DNA of 64,000 nucleotides from Mycobacterium sp. Z3061 (lineage in GTDB: Bacteria; Actinomycetota; Actinomycetes; Mycobacteriales; Mycobacteriaceae), in contig NZ_CP134062.1 in the NCBI RefSeq assembly GCF_031583025.1, positions 4,154,001 through 4,218,000 of the forward strand, read 5' to 3'. The notes under the pieces are model-generated. The model searched no databases. It had not been told where the DNA came from and saw only the letters and a list, made by a program, of their open reading frames with translations. Below are positions 25,887-35,168 of the stretch, in pieces. Numbering within the stretch: position 1 is the stretch's first letter; each line of letters opens with the position of its first letter. Both the position numbers and the translations under genes were made by a program.

Positions 25887-27724
25887 GGCGACTTGGACAG
25901 GTTGATGACGTCGGGGCCGGGCGCCGCGGAGTAGAGATTATCGACCTCGGCGGCATACTTCGCAGCGATCGGCTTGCGTTTGAGCTTCATCGTCGGGGTG
26001 AGCTCGTCGCCGCCGGGCTCCCACGAGGTGCCGAGGATCAGGAACCGTTTGATCTGCTCGACGCGGGACAGCTTGGAATTGCCCTCGATGACTGCGGCGG
26101 TGAGCATTTCGCGCGCCTCGGGATGCTGGGCGACGGCGGCCGGTGATTCGTCAGCCATGCCGAGCGCGGCGGCCTGCGCGGCGGCGGCTTCGGGATCGAG
26201 GACGATGAGCGCCGTCACGTAGGGCCGTGCGTCGCCGAACGCCACGACCTGGTCGATCAGTGGGGACTCGGCGCGGATCGCCATCTCGATGTTCGTCGGG
26301 GAGAGATTCTTGCCGGATTCGTTGACCAGCAGCTCCTTCTTGCGATCGACGATCGTCACGAAACCTGCTTCTATCGTGCCGATGTCACCGGTGTGCAGCC
26401 AGCCGTCGGAGTCGACCGCTTCCGCGGTCTGCTCCGGCTGATGGCGATAGCCTCGCATCACGATCGGCCCGCGGATCAGCAGTTCACCGTCGTCGGCCAC
26501 CGAGACCTCCACGCCGTTCAGCGCCGGCCCGACCGAACCGACCCGGTTCCTACCGGGCCGGTTCGAGGTCGCGCCGCCCACGCACTCCGACTCCCCCCAC
26601 ACTTCATAGACGGGAACGCCCAGGCCCCAGAAGAATTCGATGGTTTCGACCGGGATGGCGGCAGCACCGGTCACTCCCCAACGCAGCCGGTCCAGCCCGA
26701 GTGCTTGACGCACCTTGGCCAGCACGAGGCGATCAGCGATCGTGCGGCGGATGGCAAGTGACTTGGGCACCGACTCACCGGCCAGTGTGAGACGGGCTGC
26801 GCGTACTCCGGTGTCGATGGCCCACAACGCCAATCGGCGCTTGAGGCCGGTCGCCTCGGTCTCGAGTTTCGTCTCGATCCCGGCCTTGATCTTCTGCCAC
26901 ACGCGGGGCACGCCCAGCCACACCGTGGGGCGAGCATCCTGCAGCGCCTCCGCGATCGCGTGGATGTCGGCGACATCGGTAACCTGCACTCCCAGAACCA
27001 TGTTGGCGTAGTGCCCGGTGACCCGGTCAGCGATGTGCGCATGCGGCAGGTAGGAGGTGATCCGGTCGGTCGGCTGCAATTCGATGAGGTCAATGATCGC
27101 CGAGAATTCGGCCATCACGTTGGCGTGGGTGAGCTCGACACCCTTAGGTGGGCCGGTGGTCCCCGAGGTGTAAATCAGCGTGGCGACGTCGTCGGGCCGG
27201 ACCGCGGGCCAAGCCTTACTGAGATCGAAATCGGTCGTGGCTCCAAGTAATTCGAGGTTTTCGAGGCTTCTTGAGTCGTGGGGGTCGCCGTCGACGACGA
27301 TCACGTGCTCGGGTTGGCCCCCGGCCGCCTCCACGGCGGGCAGGAACTCCTGCTGGGTGAACACGACCTTGTTCCCGGCATTGCTGAACAAGTACCGGAT
27401 CTGGTCCGGCGCCGAGGTGTTGTAGATCGAGAACGGGATTGCGCCCAGATGCATGGCGGCGGTGTCCACCAGATGGAACTCCGGACGGTTGCGCAGCATG
27501 ATCCCGACCGTGTCACCGTGTCCGACCCCCAGGGCGGCAAGGCCGGCTGCGATGTTGCGGACTCGATCGGCGTACTGACGCCAGGTGATGACCGCTTCGT
27601 CGCCGACCGTCCGGATGGCCACCGAGTCCGGCGCTACGGCTGCCGTCTCTTGGAAGGCTTGCGGCAGCGTGGATACCAATGCTCCGCTTGGGTGCCGGAC
27701 GACTGTTGGATCGGCTTGGGTCAT
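25883..27724 (-). CDS. Long-chain fatty-acid-CoA ligase (FadD-type)
   Basis: 613 residues from ATG 27724 (MTQADPTVV). An upstream in-frame start at 27844 was not used because it overlaps the intergenic region and reads poorly. AMP-binding enzyme motifs are complete: [19 protein letters not shown], and LHTGDIG with [19 protein letters not shown]. It activates fatty acids with ATP and CoA. Size and motifs match the FadD/FACL group rather than fatty-acyl-AMP ligases. First gene of the operon with WS/DGAT (4-base overlap) and a permease, consistent with triacylglycerol or wax ester formation. Confidence 0.93.
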   Translation of the reverse strand: MTQADPTVVRHPSGALVSTLPQAFQETAAVAPDSVAIRTVGDEAVITWRQYADRVRNIAAGLAALGVGHGDTVGIMLRNRPEFHLVDTAAMHLGAIPFSIYNTSAPDQIRYLFSNAGNKVVFTQQEFLPAVEAAGGQPEHVIVVDGDPHDSRSLENLELLGATTDFDLSKAWPAVRPDDVATLIYTSGTTGPPKGVELTHANVMAEFSAIIDLIELQPTDRITSYLPHAHIADRVTGHYANMVLGVQVTDVADIHAIAEALQDARPTVWLGVPRVWQKIKAGIETKLETEATGLKRRLALWAIDTGVRAARLTLAGESVPKSLAIRRTIADRLVLAKVRQALGLDRLRWGVTGAAAIPVETIEFFWGLGVPVYEVWGESECVGGATSNRPGRNRVGSVGPALNGVEVSVADDGELLIRGPIVMRGYRHQPEQTAEAVDSDGWLHTGDIGTIEAGFVTIVDRKKELLVNESGKNLSPTNIEMAIRAESPLIDQVVAFGDARPYVTALIVLDPEAAAAQAAALGMADESPAAVAQHPEAREMLTAAVIEGNSKLSRVEQIKRFLILGTSWEPGGDELTPTMKLKRKPIAAKYAAEVDNLYSAAPGPDVINLSKSP

Positions 27725-27846
27725 TCCTTGCTTGCTCCTTCGGTCGGTGAGCGGGGCTATTCCTGGTAACTGCCGAGTGTCCGACGAGTGCTGTTGTGCG
27801 GCCAGAGGACAAGGTCCTTTGTTAGGAATCAGGGAAGTCACCACGG

Positions 27847-28183
27847 TCAGAGGTGGCGGTCGACGTCCATGCGCTGGTGTAGTACGCGCACGACATCGAC
27901 GACGCCGTCGGGCATGACCCTGTAGTAAAGGATGTGTGATCCGGCGGCGAGCTTGCTATAGCGGGCGGATCTCCTGGCAGGCCTGGCCGATCCGGGGTTT
28001 CACTGCGGCGAGTTCGATAGCGCGCTGCAATTCACGCAGATACTCGTCGGCCTGCTCGACATCCCAGCAGCGGCAGGCGTAGTCCCAGACCTGTTCGAGA
28101 TCGAGTTGAGCTTGCGCCGCAATGATCTCCTGTTCGAGATCCAGTCGCATAACAGGACCCAAGAAGCGGGCGCTTCGAAACAT
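27847..28183 (-). pseudogene. parE: ParE-family toxin, frameshifted
   Basis: The 5' frame encodes QLDLEQVWDYACRCWDVEQA, DEYLRELQRAIE and PRIGQACQEIRP, then hits a stop at 27956. The next 3' stretch in another frame continues perfectly as YSKLAAGSHILYYRV ... DVVRVLHQRMDVDRHL. Compared with mycobacterial ParE proteins (for example Rv1959c, EIRPGYRKLSAGSHTL) two bases have been lost at the EIRP-G-YSK junction. The N-terminus also looks rearranged, with LDLEQ encoded twice. No recognisable ParD antitoxin was found upstream. The toxin is therefore probably dead, or the sequence carries an error. Confidence 0.8.
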
Positions 28184-28258
28184 GCTCGTTGACAGAGACT
28201 TTCGTGACTTCGCAGCTGAGTTCGGCGCCGAGGATCGGGGCCGAGCACGGATCGGGGG

Positions 28259-28372
28259 CTACCGCAGACCGAGCGCGGCGCGCAGCCGGTCGGCGTCCAT
28301 GCCGCCGCGGGCGGCTTCACCGGCGGGGAAGGTGTCCAGGAGTTTGATCAGGTCGCCGCGTCGGGTGGGATC
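28259..28372 (-). pseudogene. 3' remnant of the adjacent SEC-C gene
   Basis: In a different frame from the SEC-C protein end, this stretch encodes DPTRRGDLIKLLDTFP ... MDADRLRAALGLR, which I recall as the usual C-terminus of this family. The join with the upstream gene lies about 28367-28375. An out-of-frame deletion of the intervening C-terminal part best explains it. The family-end memory is not verified here. Confidence 0.5.
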
Positions 28373-30480
28373 ATCCGCGGCGGCTCGTCGCCGTCGACCC
28401 GGTCGTAGGTGTCGTCGAGCGCGGCCTCGATCCCGGCCGGGTCGCCGACATGCACAGTGGCCTCGCAAATCGCGAGCGGATCGCCCTCGGTGTTGACCAG
28501 CGTCGGCGGCGTGAACCGGCGGCTCAGCTGTGCCACCAGCGTCACCGCGTCCGGCTCCGCGTCCAGCAGGTCGATCAGCGGGTCGCGCTCATGCAGCGCG
28601 ACCGGTTCCAGCCCGCCGAAGAACTGCATGGTGTCCCCGGCAGGCACCACACGTGCGCACACCAGCTGCCCCGGCTTCAGCTGGCGGCTTGCCGCCCGCT
28701 CACGCACCTCGTGCGTGTCGCCGGTGCGCACATCGCGGACGGTGACGCCCTGGCCGGGTTGCACGTGCTCGACCTCGAACAGCGATCGGTCCACCTGTAG
28801 CCACTCCTCCGCCAGCAGCCGCTCGTCGTCAGGCAGCAGCGACCCGCGTATCTGGAGGAACTCCGCGAACGCGCCGCCCTCGAACAGCACCGCGTCCAGC
28901 ACCAGCGGATCGTCCAGCGCCTCGTCGAGGGCGTCGGGATCATCGACCGCGTAGCGGGAGCGTTCGAAGGCCGCTTCGATCAACAGCTCGTTCCAGCCGT
29001 TCAGCTCTGCGTGCTGGGCCGCCTTCGCGTACAACCACGCCGCCCGCTCGGCCAGTGGCAGCTGCTCGCGCCCGAGATGGCATTTCTTGTACTTGCGGCC
29101 GGACCCGCACCAGCACAGCTGGTTTCGGCCGACGTCGCTGCGCGGCTCGGCGCGGCAGCGCGTGAGTAAGTCGATAAGCGGGTGGTCCGGCTCGGCGTCG
29201 GCGCGGCGCAGCAACGACAATGCGCGCTCGACGTCGCCGCGATCGGAGGCGAAGCGGGCCAGGTCAAGCAGCGGCAGCGGCCAGTCCGGATCCATCGACT
29301 CGGCCGCGAGCAGCTCGTGTTCGGCCGCCTCGATGTCGCCGATCCGCTCCAGCGCCACCGCGCGCAGCCAGCGAGTCGCTATCCGTGCCGCGGGTGGCAC
29401 TTTCGGTTCCAGCACCTCGGCGAACATGCCCAGTGCGGGAGCGCCGTCGCGACCGGTGCCGACCGTCTCGGCCAACAGCAGCTCGGCCAGTACCGGATCG
29501 GCGAGCGCGACCCCCAGCTCACCGACGATGTCGAGGAACTGGTCGTCCTCGGGCTCTGTTGTGTGGGGCTCGGTCGCACCTTCGGGAGCTGGGGTCAACT
29601 CCGGCGGCTCCTCCGCGTCGGCGGCGTCGATCAGCAGCTGCGAGATCTGGTCATACAGCTTGACCAGTGTGAACAGCACGAACGCGTCGTCGGGGTCGAG
29701 GTCGTGTCGCTCTGCCAGCCTCGCGCACCCGCGCTCGAACTCCCAATGATCGAAATCGAAGCCCTCAGGAGCAAGCCACTCGCCGCGACGCGCCAAACCG
29801 TAGTCGTCGACGATCTCGCTCAAGGGCGGCAACGGCTCGGTGAACGCCGCCGGGTCCTCGACACACGCCGTCCATACCGCCGCATCGAAGTACGCCGGCT
29901 CGTCGGCGTCGAGCGTCGCCGCCAGCCGGGCGCCTACGGCGGTGTGCGAAGGCGCTGCGACCCGCTCGAACGCGAGTCCAAGTTCGGTCTGCCGCACCCC
30001 GAGCAGATCGCCCTCGGCGACGCCCAACGCCTCCAGCGTGCCTGGCATCAGGAGCAGCGCCCCGAGCGGGTCGACCACCTCGGGCGGGATGCCCCGCTGC
30101 TCGAGCAGATCGTCGTCGAACTCTTCCAGCACGACCTGCGCCGGCGACCCGTCGGCGAACCGCGCATACTCCTCGTACTCGCAGAGCGCCGTGATCGGGT
30201 CCAGGTCTGGGGTCACAGTGATTATGTCGTAGGCCGCCTCGGCTGCGCCGAGTCGGTGCGTGAACACCCGCCCGGCGAGCACAGTCGGCAGCCACATCCA
30301 CCGATCGTCGACCAACTGCCTTGCTGGAAACTGGATTTCGTCGAGAACTTCGTCCATCGCGGCTTCCGGATCGGCCACTCCGCTGTCCCGCAGCCGTCGC
30401 GCGATGTCATCGTCGTCCAATGGACCGTGATCGGCCAGAATTCTCGCAAGGGTCCGCTTCGCGTCTAACGCCTCCACCAC
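28348..30480 (-). CDS. SEC-C zinc-motif protein, probably C-terminally truncated
   Basis: 710 residues from GTG 30480. The zinc motif NQLCWCGSGRKYKKCH (C-x-C-x8-C-H, SEC-C type) is in the middle, near nucleotides 29080-29130. The N-terminal half is acidic with helical character, and the second half includes a beta-rich segment (VTVRDVRTGDTHEV). The protein ends abruptly as DGDEPPRMIPPDAAT. The typical family C-terminus appears out of frame just downstream at 28259-28372, so an internal deletion is likely. SEC-C domains bind zinc and occur in SecA and many uncharacterised proteins. Role here unknown; truncation may have inactivated it. Confidence 0.82.
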   Translation of the reverse strand: MVEALDAKRTLARILADHGPLDDDDIARRLRDSGVADPEAAMDEVLDEIQFPARQLVDDRWMWLPTVLAGRVFTHRLGAAEAAYDIITVTPDLDPITALCEYEEYARFADGSPAQVVLEEFDDDLLEQRGIPPEVVDPLGALLLMPGTLEALGVAEGDLLGVRQTELGLAFERVAAPSHTAVGARLAATLDADEPAYFDAAVWTACVEDPAAFTEPLPPLSEIVDDYGLARRGEWLAPEGFDFDHWEFERGCARLAERHDLDPDDAFVLFTLVKLYDQISQLLIDAADAEEPPELTPAPEGATEPHTTEPEDDQFLDIVGELGVALADPVLAELLLAETVGTGRDGAPALGMFAEVLEPKVPPAARIATRWLRAVALERIGDIEAAEHELLAAESMDPDWPLPLLDLARFASDRGDVERALSLLRRADAEPDHPLIDLLTRCRAEPRSDVGRNQLCWCGSGRKYKKCHLGREQLPLAERAAWLYAKAAQHAELNGWNELLIEAAFERSRYAVDDPDALDEALDDPLVLDAVLFEGGAFAEFLQIRGSLLPDDERLLAEEWLQVDRSLFEVEHVQPGQGVTVRDVRTGDTHEVRERAASRQLKPGQLVCARVVPAGDTMQFFGGLEPVALHERDPLIDLLDAEPDAVTLVAQLSRRFTPPTLVNTEGDPLAICEATVHVGDPAGIEAALDDTYDRVDGDEPPRMIPPDAAT

Positions 30481-30662
30481 GGCGACAGCCTATGCCGCGG
30501 CCGGCCGACGGCTGCGACTACTTCTCGTGCTGGGTGAACTTCTGCCCAATAGACGCCAAACCCGAGTTCTCGGGTGGCGGCACGCGTGTAGTGTCCGCTC
30601 TCGTCAGCCGACGCGCGCCTGCAAACTCTCGGCCCGCTCGCTTACCTGCCGACGGGGGTGCC

Positions 30663-31895
30663 GTGAGCGAATACGAGATGTCCGACGTGTCGGGGAGCAT
30701 CGATGACGAGGTCGTGGTGGCGTTGCACGACGAGGTCCTGCTGATCGGCGGCGGTCCTGCCGCGGTCGAGTCCTACCTCACTCAGCTGCAGGCGAACGCT
30801 GGGCGAGCCATCCGGGTCGCTGGGACTCACGGCGCCTCACTCGCGAACGCGGCGAGCAGGCTCGCAGGGCTGTTGTCGGTACTCGCTAACTCCGGCAAGT
30901 ACGTTCAGTTGCAGCCCGCCAGCCTGGACGCGTTGAAAACCGCCAATTTAGTTCCCAGCGCCGACGGCTTTTTCCGGCTGATGAATGCCGGTGGCGATGG
31001 CCAGTTACCGGCCCCACTTCAGTGGCGACCGGCGGGCCTCGGCCCGGAAGCGATGGTGTCGGCGCAGATGATCGCGGTACAGCTGGCGTTGACTTCCGCG
31101 ATCGCTCAGGTGGAAGACGCCGTCCGTCGCGTGGAGGACAAGGTCGAATTAGTGCTCGAAGTCGCCAGGGCACAGCGCGCCGGCGACGTGCTCGGCAATA
31201 ACCTGACCCTTTCGCGGATGGTCGCGTCCTTGGAAAGGTACGGGTCGCTACCCGATGCGTACTGGGATTCGGTGGCTGTTCTCGGACCGGCGCTCAACGT
31301 CACCGTCGAGCAACTGCGCAACCATGTCGGCCGCATCCTGGCGTCCTTCGATGACGGCTTGCCGGTGCAGCAGCGTGCCGTGAAGCTGCGAAATGCGCTC
31401 AACGACAACCGACTTGGTGACACGTTGAGCCTGCTGGTGATCGCAGAAGAAGCGCTGCACAAATGGCAGCGCCTGAGCCTCGCGCGAGTCGCCTCGACGC
31501 AACCAGAACACCTGCTACGGGCGATCGATGAGGCTCGCGAGCTCGTCAACCACCATCTGCTTGAAGACGTCGACATTTACCGGAAGGCAAAGGAAATACT
31601 CGACCGGTTCGGCAAGTCCAAGGCCATCGACGGCTTCCGCTTCAACTCGGTGCGAGAGTTGGCCGCCCAGCGCTTAGCCCTGCGCGACGAGCTCGACAAT
31701 TTCGCGAAGGCCCGCCACCACCAGGTTGAGGCCTGGGAGGACTTCCACATTCCGAGCGTGCTCGACGCCGCCGTCGCGACCATCGGAGTGGTCACAAACA
31801 CCACAACCCATGTACTCGCGGCTGCCGGCCATGGTCTCGTTCGCTTGGGCGCTCGGCTGACAAATCGCACTGAGGACTCTGAAACGCCCACATGA
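30663..31895 (+). CDS. Conserved hypothetical protein, helical
   Basis: 410 residues from GTG 30663 (VSEYEMSDVSG). An open frame extends to 30321 but its first 114 codons are arginine/proline-rich and oppose the SEC-C gene, so they were excluded. Residues about 130-330 are strongly helical with heptad character: AIAQVEDAVRRVEDKVELVLEV, with a single predicted coiled coil. The C-terminus has a hydrophobic patch (VLDAAVATIGVVTNTTTHVLAAAGHG) that could bind membrane. No catalytic motif is seen. It stands alone between the SEC-C gene and the Nudix-like regulator. I do not recognise the family. Confidence 0.7.
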   Translation: MSEYEMSDVSGSIDDEVVVALHDEVLLIGGGPAAVESYLTQLQANAGRAIRVAGTHGASLANAASRLAGLLSVLANSGKYVQLQPASLDALKTANLVPSADGFFRLMNAGGDGQLPAPLQWRPAGLGPEAMVSAQMIAVQLALTSAIAQVEDAVRRVEDKVELVLEVARAQRAGDVLGNNLTLSRMVASLERYGSLPDAYWDSVAVLGPALNVTVEQLRNHVGRILASFDDGLPVQQRAVKLRNALNDNRLGDTLSLLVIAEEALHKWQRLSLARVASTQPEHLLRAIDEARELVNHHLLEDVDIYRKAKEILDRFGKSKAIDGFRFNSVRELAAQRLALRDELDNFAKARHHQVEAWEDFHIPSVLDAAVATIGVVTNTTTHVLAAAGHGLVRLGARLTNRTEDSETPT

Positions 31896-32002
31896 TCGGG
31901 GCGGCTCTGCGAGCCGGGACGTCACGTGAGAGCCTGCCCGATGCAGGTAGACCAAGCCGGCTCAGTATCTCGCGTCAGTCGGCGTCGTTCTGCCGAGTGC
32001 AG

Positions 32003-32815
32003 TTACCGTTGAAGACCACTCGCCCTGCGCCTGGGGTTAGGGTCTCGCGGCAATTGGAGAAGTCGATGTGACTCTCGAGGTGTTCCATCTTTCGCGGGGA
32101 GTCTTTTCCAGACGCGCGTAGGCGGCCCGCCTTTATCTCCGCTGGGACAAGTCTTCTGTCGGGCTCCCGTTGGATCATCCGGGGCGGGAACCTTAATCAG
32201 CATCGCTTCCATGCGGCGACGGAAGGTGTCGGTCCGCACATCTTCGCCCAGGACAGACTGATGGATGGCTTGGAGTTGTGGGAGGGTGATTTCATCTGTG
32301 CCGCAAAGGTTCTCCGGATCTGGGGTCAATTCGTATTGTGCGCGCAGTTCGGCTGCAGCCTTCTTCACGATGGGTTCATGGTCGAAGAGCAACTTGGCTT
32401 TGATCGACCCGTCAGGTCCGACCGGCACGAACTCACCCTCCACCTCGCGCAACCGATCTCGCGGCTGAACCAAGTAATACGCGAGCGACATTGACCAGGT
32501 GCTGCGTTTGTCGCGCCCTGGCTTGTCGAACACTCCGACCAGGTGCACTCTCGGCGTGCCGATCGGATGAGATTCGCCAGCAACGCCGTCCAGCGCTGCA
32601 TCGATCGGCCCAATATCCAGGCCCACCTTGATCAGCGCAGCACCGAGGCCGTCGCCGACCGTCTCACCCTTGCGCAGGAAGCGGCCCGGCAAGACCTTGC
32701 CGCGCGGAGCCTTGGTGCGGTCCTGGACCAGCACAGCTAAGCCGCCCTCATCAAGAGTGAGCACGGCAATATCGACGGCCACGTTGGGACCGAGGTATTT
32801 GTCAAATTCAGCCAT
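32003..32815 (-). CDS. Nudix-like protein with C-terminal winged helix, probable NrtR-type regulator
   Basis: 270 residues from ATG 32815. An upstream in-frame extension exists, but the Nudix fold begins at VAVDIAVLTLDEGGLAVLV. The Nudix box is degenerate: LPGRFLRKGETVGDGLG lacks the RE-x2-EE catalytic glutamates, so hydrolysis is unlikely. The C-terminal ~80 residues (LPQLQAIHQSVLGEDVRTD, then FRRRMEAM) match the winged-helix part of NrtR-like transcription factors, which sense ADP-ribose compounds and control NAD genes. It is divergent from the ARPP-1 operon with repeated motifs between, fitting a local repressor. The last ~30 residues read poorly. Confidence 0.7.
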   Translation of the reverse strand: MAEFDKYLGPNVAVDIAVLTLDEGGLAVLVQDRTKAPRGKVLPGRFLRKGETVGDGLGAALIKVGLDIGPIDAALDGVAGESHPIGTPRVHLVGVFDKPGRDKRSTWSMSLAYYLVQPRDRLREVEGEFVPVGPDGSIKAKLLFDHEPIVKKAAAELRAQYELTPDPENLCGTDEITLPQLQAIHQSVLGEDVRTDTFRRRMEAMLIKVPAPDDPTGARQKTCPSGDKGGPPTRVWKRLPAKDGTPRESHRLLQLPRDPNPRRRASGLQR

Positions 32816-33044
32816 TGCAACCACGGGTGCGGCGTCCGCGATGCTGACCCGGTCCCCCGTTCCTCCTGTCCTCAAGTCCTTGCGCGCGTTGCTTGGCACG
32901 CCCTGTTCCGCTGAGCATTCGCGAAGCGGCCCTTGCCCATTCAGCGCGCACGGTTCTAGGAACGACCAAGCCGAGGCCCGGTCCCACGTCCCGTACCCGC
33001 CAGGGTGAAGCCACACGCCCCTCACGCCCGCGCAGTAGGCAACT

Positions 33045-33137
33045 GGTTATCACCCGCACAGCATATTCGACTCGTGCGATAACCGGGTCGTTTGACATAT
33101 GCGACAACCTCGAGGTAATCTCAGCTCTGCGACAACC
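33045..33137. promoter_or_regulatory. Four copies of a TGCGAYAACC-like motif in the divergent promoter
   Basis: GTGCGATAACC (33074-33084), ATGCGACAACC (33099-33109) and TGCGACAACC (33128-33137) are spaced about 25-29 bases apart in one direction. GGTTATCACCCGCA (33045-33058) is a related copy in the opposite direction. All lie in the short gap between the Nudix-like regulator and the ARPP-1 gene, so they are plausible operators for that regulator. No evidence beyond repetition and position. Confidence 0.55.
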
Positions 33138-33148
33138 GGGAGGTCATC

Positions 33149-34003
33149 ATGGAAAATGTTCACGTAGGACGCGGCACCACGCGCGGCGCGCTGGGGGTAT
33201 TCCCCGTATGGGGAGAGGTCGAGGTAGCACGTGACTACAGCACCGCCCTCTCGGATGCACGGGTCATCGAGAAGGCCCAGCCGGATGTCGCGACCCTGAT
33301 GGTGGCCAATACCGCCGATCGCCCCCTGCTACTCCTGGAGGGGCAGGTGCTCGAAGGTGGATGGCAGAACCGGATGGTTGCCCGGTCGCTAATCGTCGCG
33401 CCGAGAGACGAACTCGCCGTCGGCGTCGTGTGCGTTGAGGCCGGACGCTGGAACGGCCAGAGTCAGCACGGGGACGCTCACCGGCGCGCGACTGCGCGGG
33501 TACAAGCCGGCTTGCGCGCCGGCGGAGATCGACAAAGCGAAGTATGGAAGCGGGTCTCCGAGTACGACGCCCGCTACGGACAAAACGCCACGTCATCGTT
33601 CGTCGAGCACGCCCATCGAGCCGCCGAGCGCGTCGACCCGCTCGTCCGGGGACTGCGGCCGTTCCCCGGACAGATCGGGGTAGTGATCGCCATCAGCGGC
33701 TATCCGGTGTCCGCTGAGCTGTTCGACTCTCCCCTGACGCTGGCCGAACAGTTTTCGTCGATCGTCGCGGCGGCCGCGATGGACGCAGTCGGGCGCCCCG
33801 CCGAGGTCACGCCGTCGCGGCGGGCTCGGCGCTTCATCGCCGGCGCCACGAATGTTCACGTGCACCGCACCGCGCGAGCCGGTGCCGGAAGCACCTTCGC
33901 CGGCGCGAATGACGACGCCTCGGTCTCTCTATTGCGCTGGCGGGGCCGCGATGTACACACCAGTGTGCTCAACCCGCGACACGAATTGGTCCGCGCCTCG
34001 TAG
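33149..34003 (+). CDS. ARPP-1 (DUF6569) domain protein
   Basis: 284 residues from ATG 33149 (AACCGGGAGGTCATC upstream). It contains LLLLEGQVLEGGWQNRMV and VVCVEAGRW. These match the EGEEL-x-G-x-x-QNR and VSCVEQGRW signatures of the ARPP-1 family (ADP-ribosylglycohydrolase and rhodanese-phosphatase associated protein). The family has been predicted from gene neighbourhoods to act in NAD- or ADP-ribose-linked metabolism; the reaction is not known. It begins an operon with a macro-like gene and a dual-specificity phosphatase, and faces a Nudix-type regulator, which is the expected company. Confidence 0.8.
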   Translation: MENVHVGRGTTRGALGVFPVWGEVEVARDYSTALSDARVIEKAQPDVATLMVANTADRPLLLLEGQVLEGGWQNRMVARSLIVAPRDELAVGVVCVEAGRWNGQSQHGDAHRRATARVQAGLRAGGDRQSEVWKRVSEYDARYGQNATSSFVEHAHRAAERVDPLVRGLRPFPGQIGVVIAISGYPVSAELFDSPLTLAEQFSSIVAAAAMDAVGRPAEVTPSRRARRFIAGATNVHVHRTARAGAGSTFAGANDDASVSLLRWRGRDVHTSVLNPRHELVRAS

Positions 34004-34068
34004 ACGCCATCTACCTCACTTTTACGTTGCGGCACAGTGCCTTTCATTTGCAGGAAGCGAGCACACTC

Positions 34069-35091
34069 ATGACTTTGAACTGGTTTGAGCAGCTGACGGG
34101 GTTCAGCGAGTCCGACTACCTCACCACCCAACGCCGACTTGTCGTCGAGGGTGACACCCTCACGTCGACTGTTAACGGCAACAGTTACGGCATTGGGCAA
34201 CTGTCACTTCCAACGCTCGCCGAACTGCGGACCAGCGCACCCAATCCGCCCGGACCACGGACCACCGTCACGTCAATCGTTGGCGACGTACGCAGACTTC
34301 ACGCCGATCCCGCGTTGCGGGGTGCGCTGTTCCAGGTGGCATCACAGTTCAATCTGCTGGAGATGACTGGCCCAACGGTGACGCCGGAGCACGGGGTAAC
34401 CCGGTACGCCGGCGACCATACCCAAGGTCCGGCCTGTGCGATCGCCGCCGGCGCCGCAACGATCTATCGCAATTACGGCGTGGCTTTCGGCGGCCGGACC
34501 GGTCAAACCGCGACGCATCAACTGGATGCATTGGCACACATGGGTTCCGCCCTTTCCGCCGCGCTCGCCGTTCCGGTGTCGGAGTTGTGGACGATGCGCA
34601 ACGGCTACGCGGCATGCACCGGGGCCGGACTGCGCGCCATCACCAACCTGCTCGACGGCGCGACCGCCGAGCAGCGTGACGCCCTGCGTGGATCTCTCGC
34701 CATCGGACTTCACCGCAACGTCGAAGTCACCGATGTGCGATCAAAGGACCAGTTCGTGTCACAGGCATACTGCTCCGCGTTGCCAGTCGCCTACTACCGG
34801 TCCAACGGCGACTGGGCAGCATTCGCCCGCTTGGTGCTCGAAAGCGCCTACGAAGCAACGTTGTTGGCGGCATCCCAACAAGCATCAACCGGGGGGGCCA
34901 ACACAGTGCTACTGACTCGACTCGGTGGCGGAGCGTTCGGAAACGACGACGCCTGGATTGACGACGCCATGATGCGCGCCTTGCGAATAGTCGAGCACGC
35001 CGCTCTCGATGTCCGGATCGTGAGCTACGGCCAGCCCAATGCTTCGGTCCGCGCGATTATCGATCAATGGAACGGGAAGGAGCCCACATGA
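34069..35091 (+). CDS. Macro-like domain protein of the ARPP operon
   Basis: 340 residues from ATG 34069 (MTLNWFEQLTGF); a TTG at 34027 in frame is less likely. The central part has GPACAIAAGAATIYRNYGV. The C-terminal part has NTVLLTRLGGGAFGNDDAWI followed by a helix and LDVRIVSYGQPN, which is the GGGAFGN loop and final strand layout of macro domains that bind ADP-ribose. The N-terminal ~80 residues are unassigned. It lies 65 bases after ARPP-1, and its stop overlaps the natural ATG of the phosphatase by 3 bases. Probably recognises or processes an ADP-ribose-containing ligand. Catalysis is not shown. Confidence 0.72.
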   Translation: MTLNWFEQLTGFSESDYLTTQRRLVVEGDTLTSTVNGNSYGIGQLSLPTLAELRTSAPNPPGPRTTVTSIVGDVRRLHADPALRGALFQVASQFNLLEMTGPTVTPEHGVTRYAGDHTQGPACAIAAGAATIYRNYGVAFGGRTGQTATHQLDALAHMGSALSAALAVPVSELWTMRNGYAACTGAGLRAITNLLDGATAEQRDALRGSLAIGLHRNVEVTDVRSKDQFVSQAYCSALPVAYYRSNGDWAAFARLVLESAYEATLLAASQQASTGGANTVLLTRLGGGAFGNDDAWIDDAMMRALRIVEHAALDVRIVSYGQPNASVRAIIDQWNGKEPT

Positions 35092-35168
35092 CGTGACCCC
35101 ACGATGAGACTTTCCACGCCTGGTGGGTCAAGCCCAACCAGCTGCTGGCGGGCGAGTACCCCGGCGCA
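35088..35168 (+). other. Natural start of the phosphatase gene, interrupted by TGA at codon 3
   Basis: ATG 35088 overlaps the preceding stop in the classic ATGA arrangement, and the following frame reads HDETFHAWWVKPNQLLAGEY, a good family N-terminus. However, codon 3 is TGA (35094-35096). A single C-to-T change from CGA would explain it. The next usable start in frame is TTG 35169, which would skip about 27 residues. Confidence 0.75.

Noticed and set aside
24282..25934. Plus-strand frames of 253 and 292 codons opposite the WS/DGAT gene
   Set aside because: Antisense frames without motifs; the minus-strand genes have clear HHALIDG and AMP-binding signatures.
28184..28258. Possible ParD antitoxin upstream of the broken parE
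   Set aside because: No ribbon-helix-helix sequence could be read in any frame.
29182..30468. A 428-codon plus-strand frame
   Set aside because: Antisense of the SEC-C gene, which has a real zinc motif; the opposing frame has none.
31975..32178. A 67-codon minus-strand frame overlapping the end of the Nudix-like gene
   Set aside because: No ribosome site or family likeness; it might reflect a frameshift in the poorly conserved C-terminus, but evidence is too thin.
35088..35096. TGA at codon 3 as a selenocysteine codon
   Set aside because: No selenocysteine insertion element was noticed after it, and the family has no redox residue at that place.
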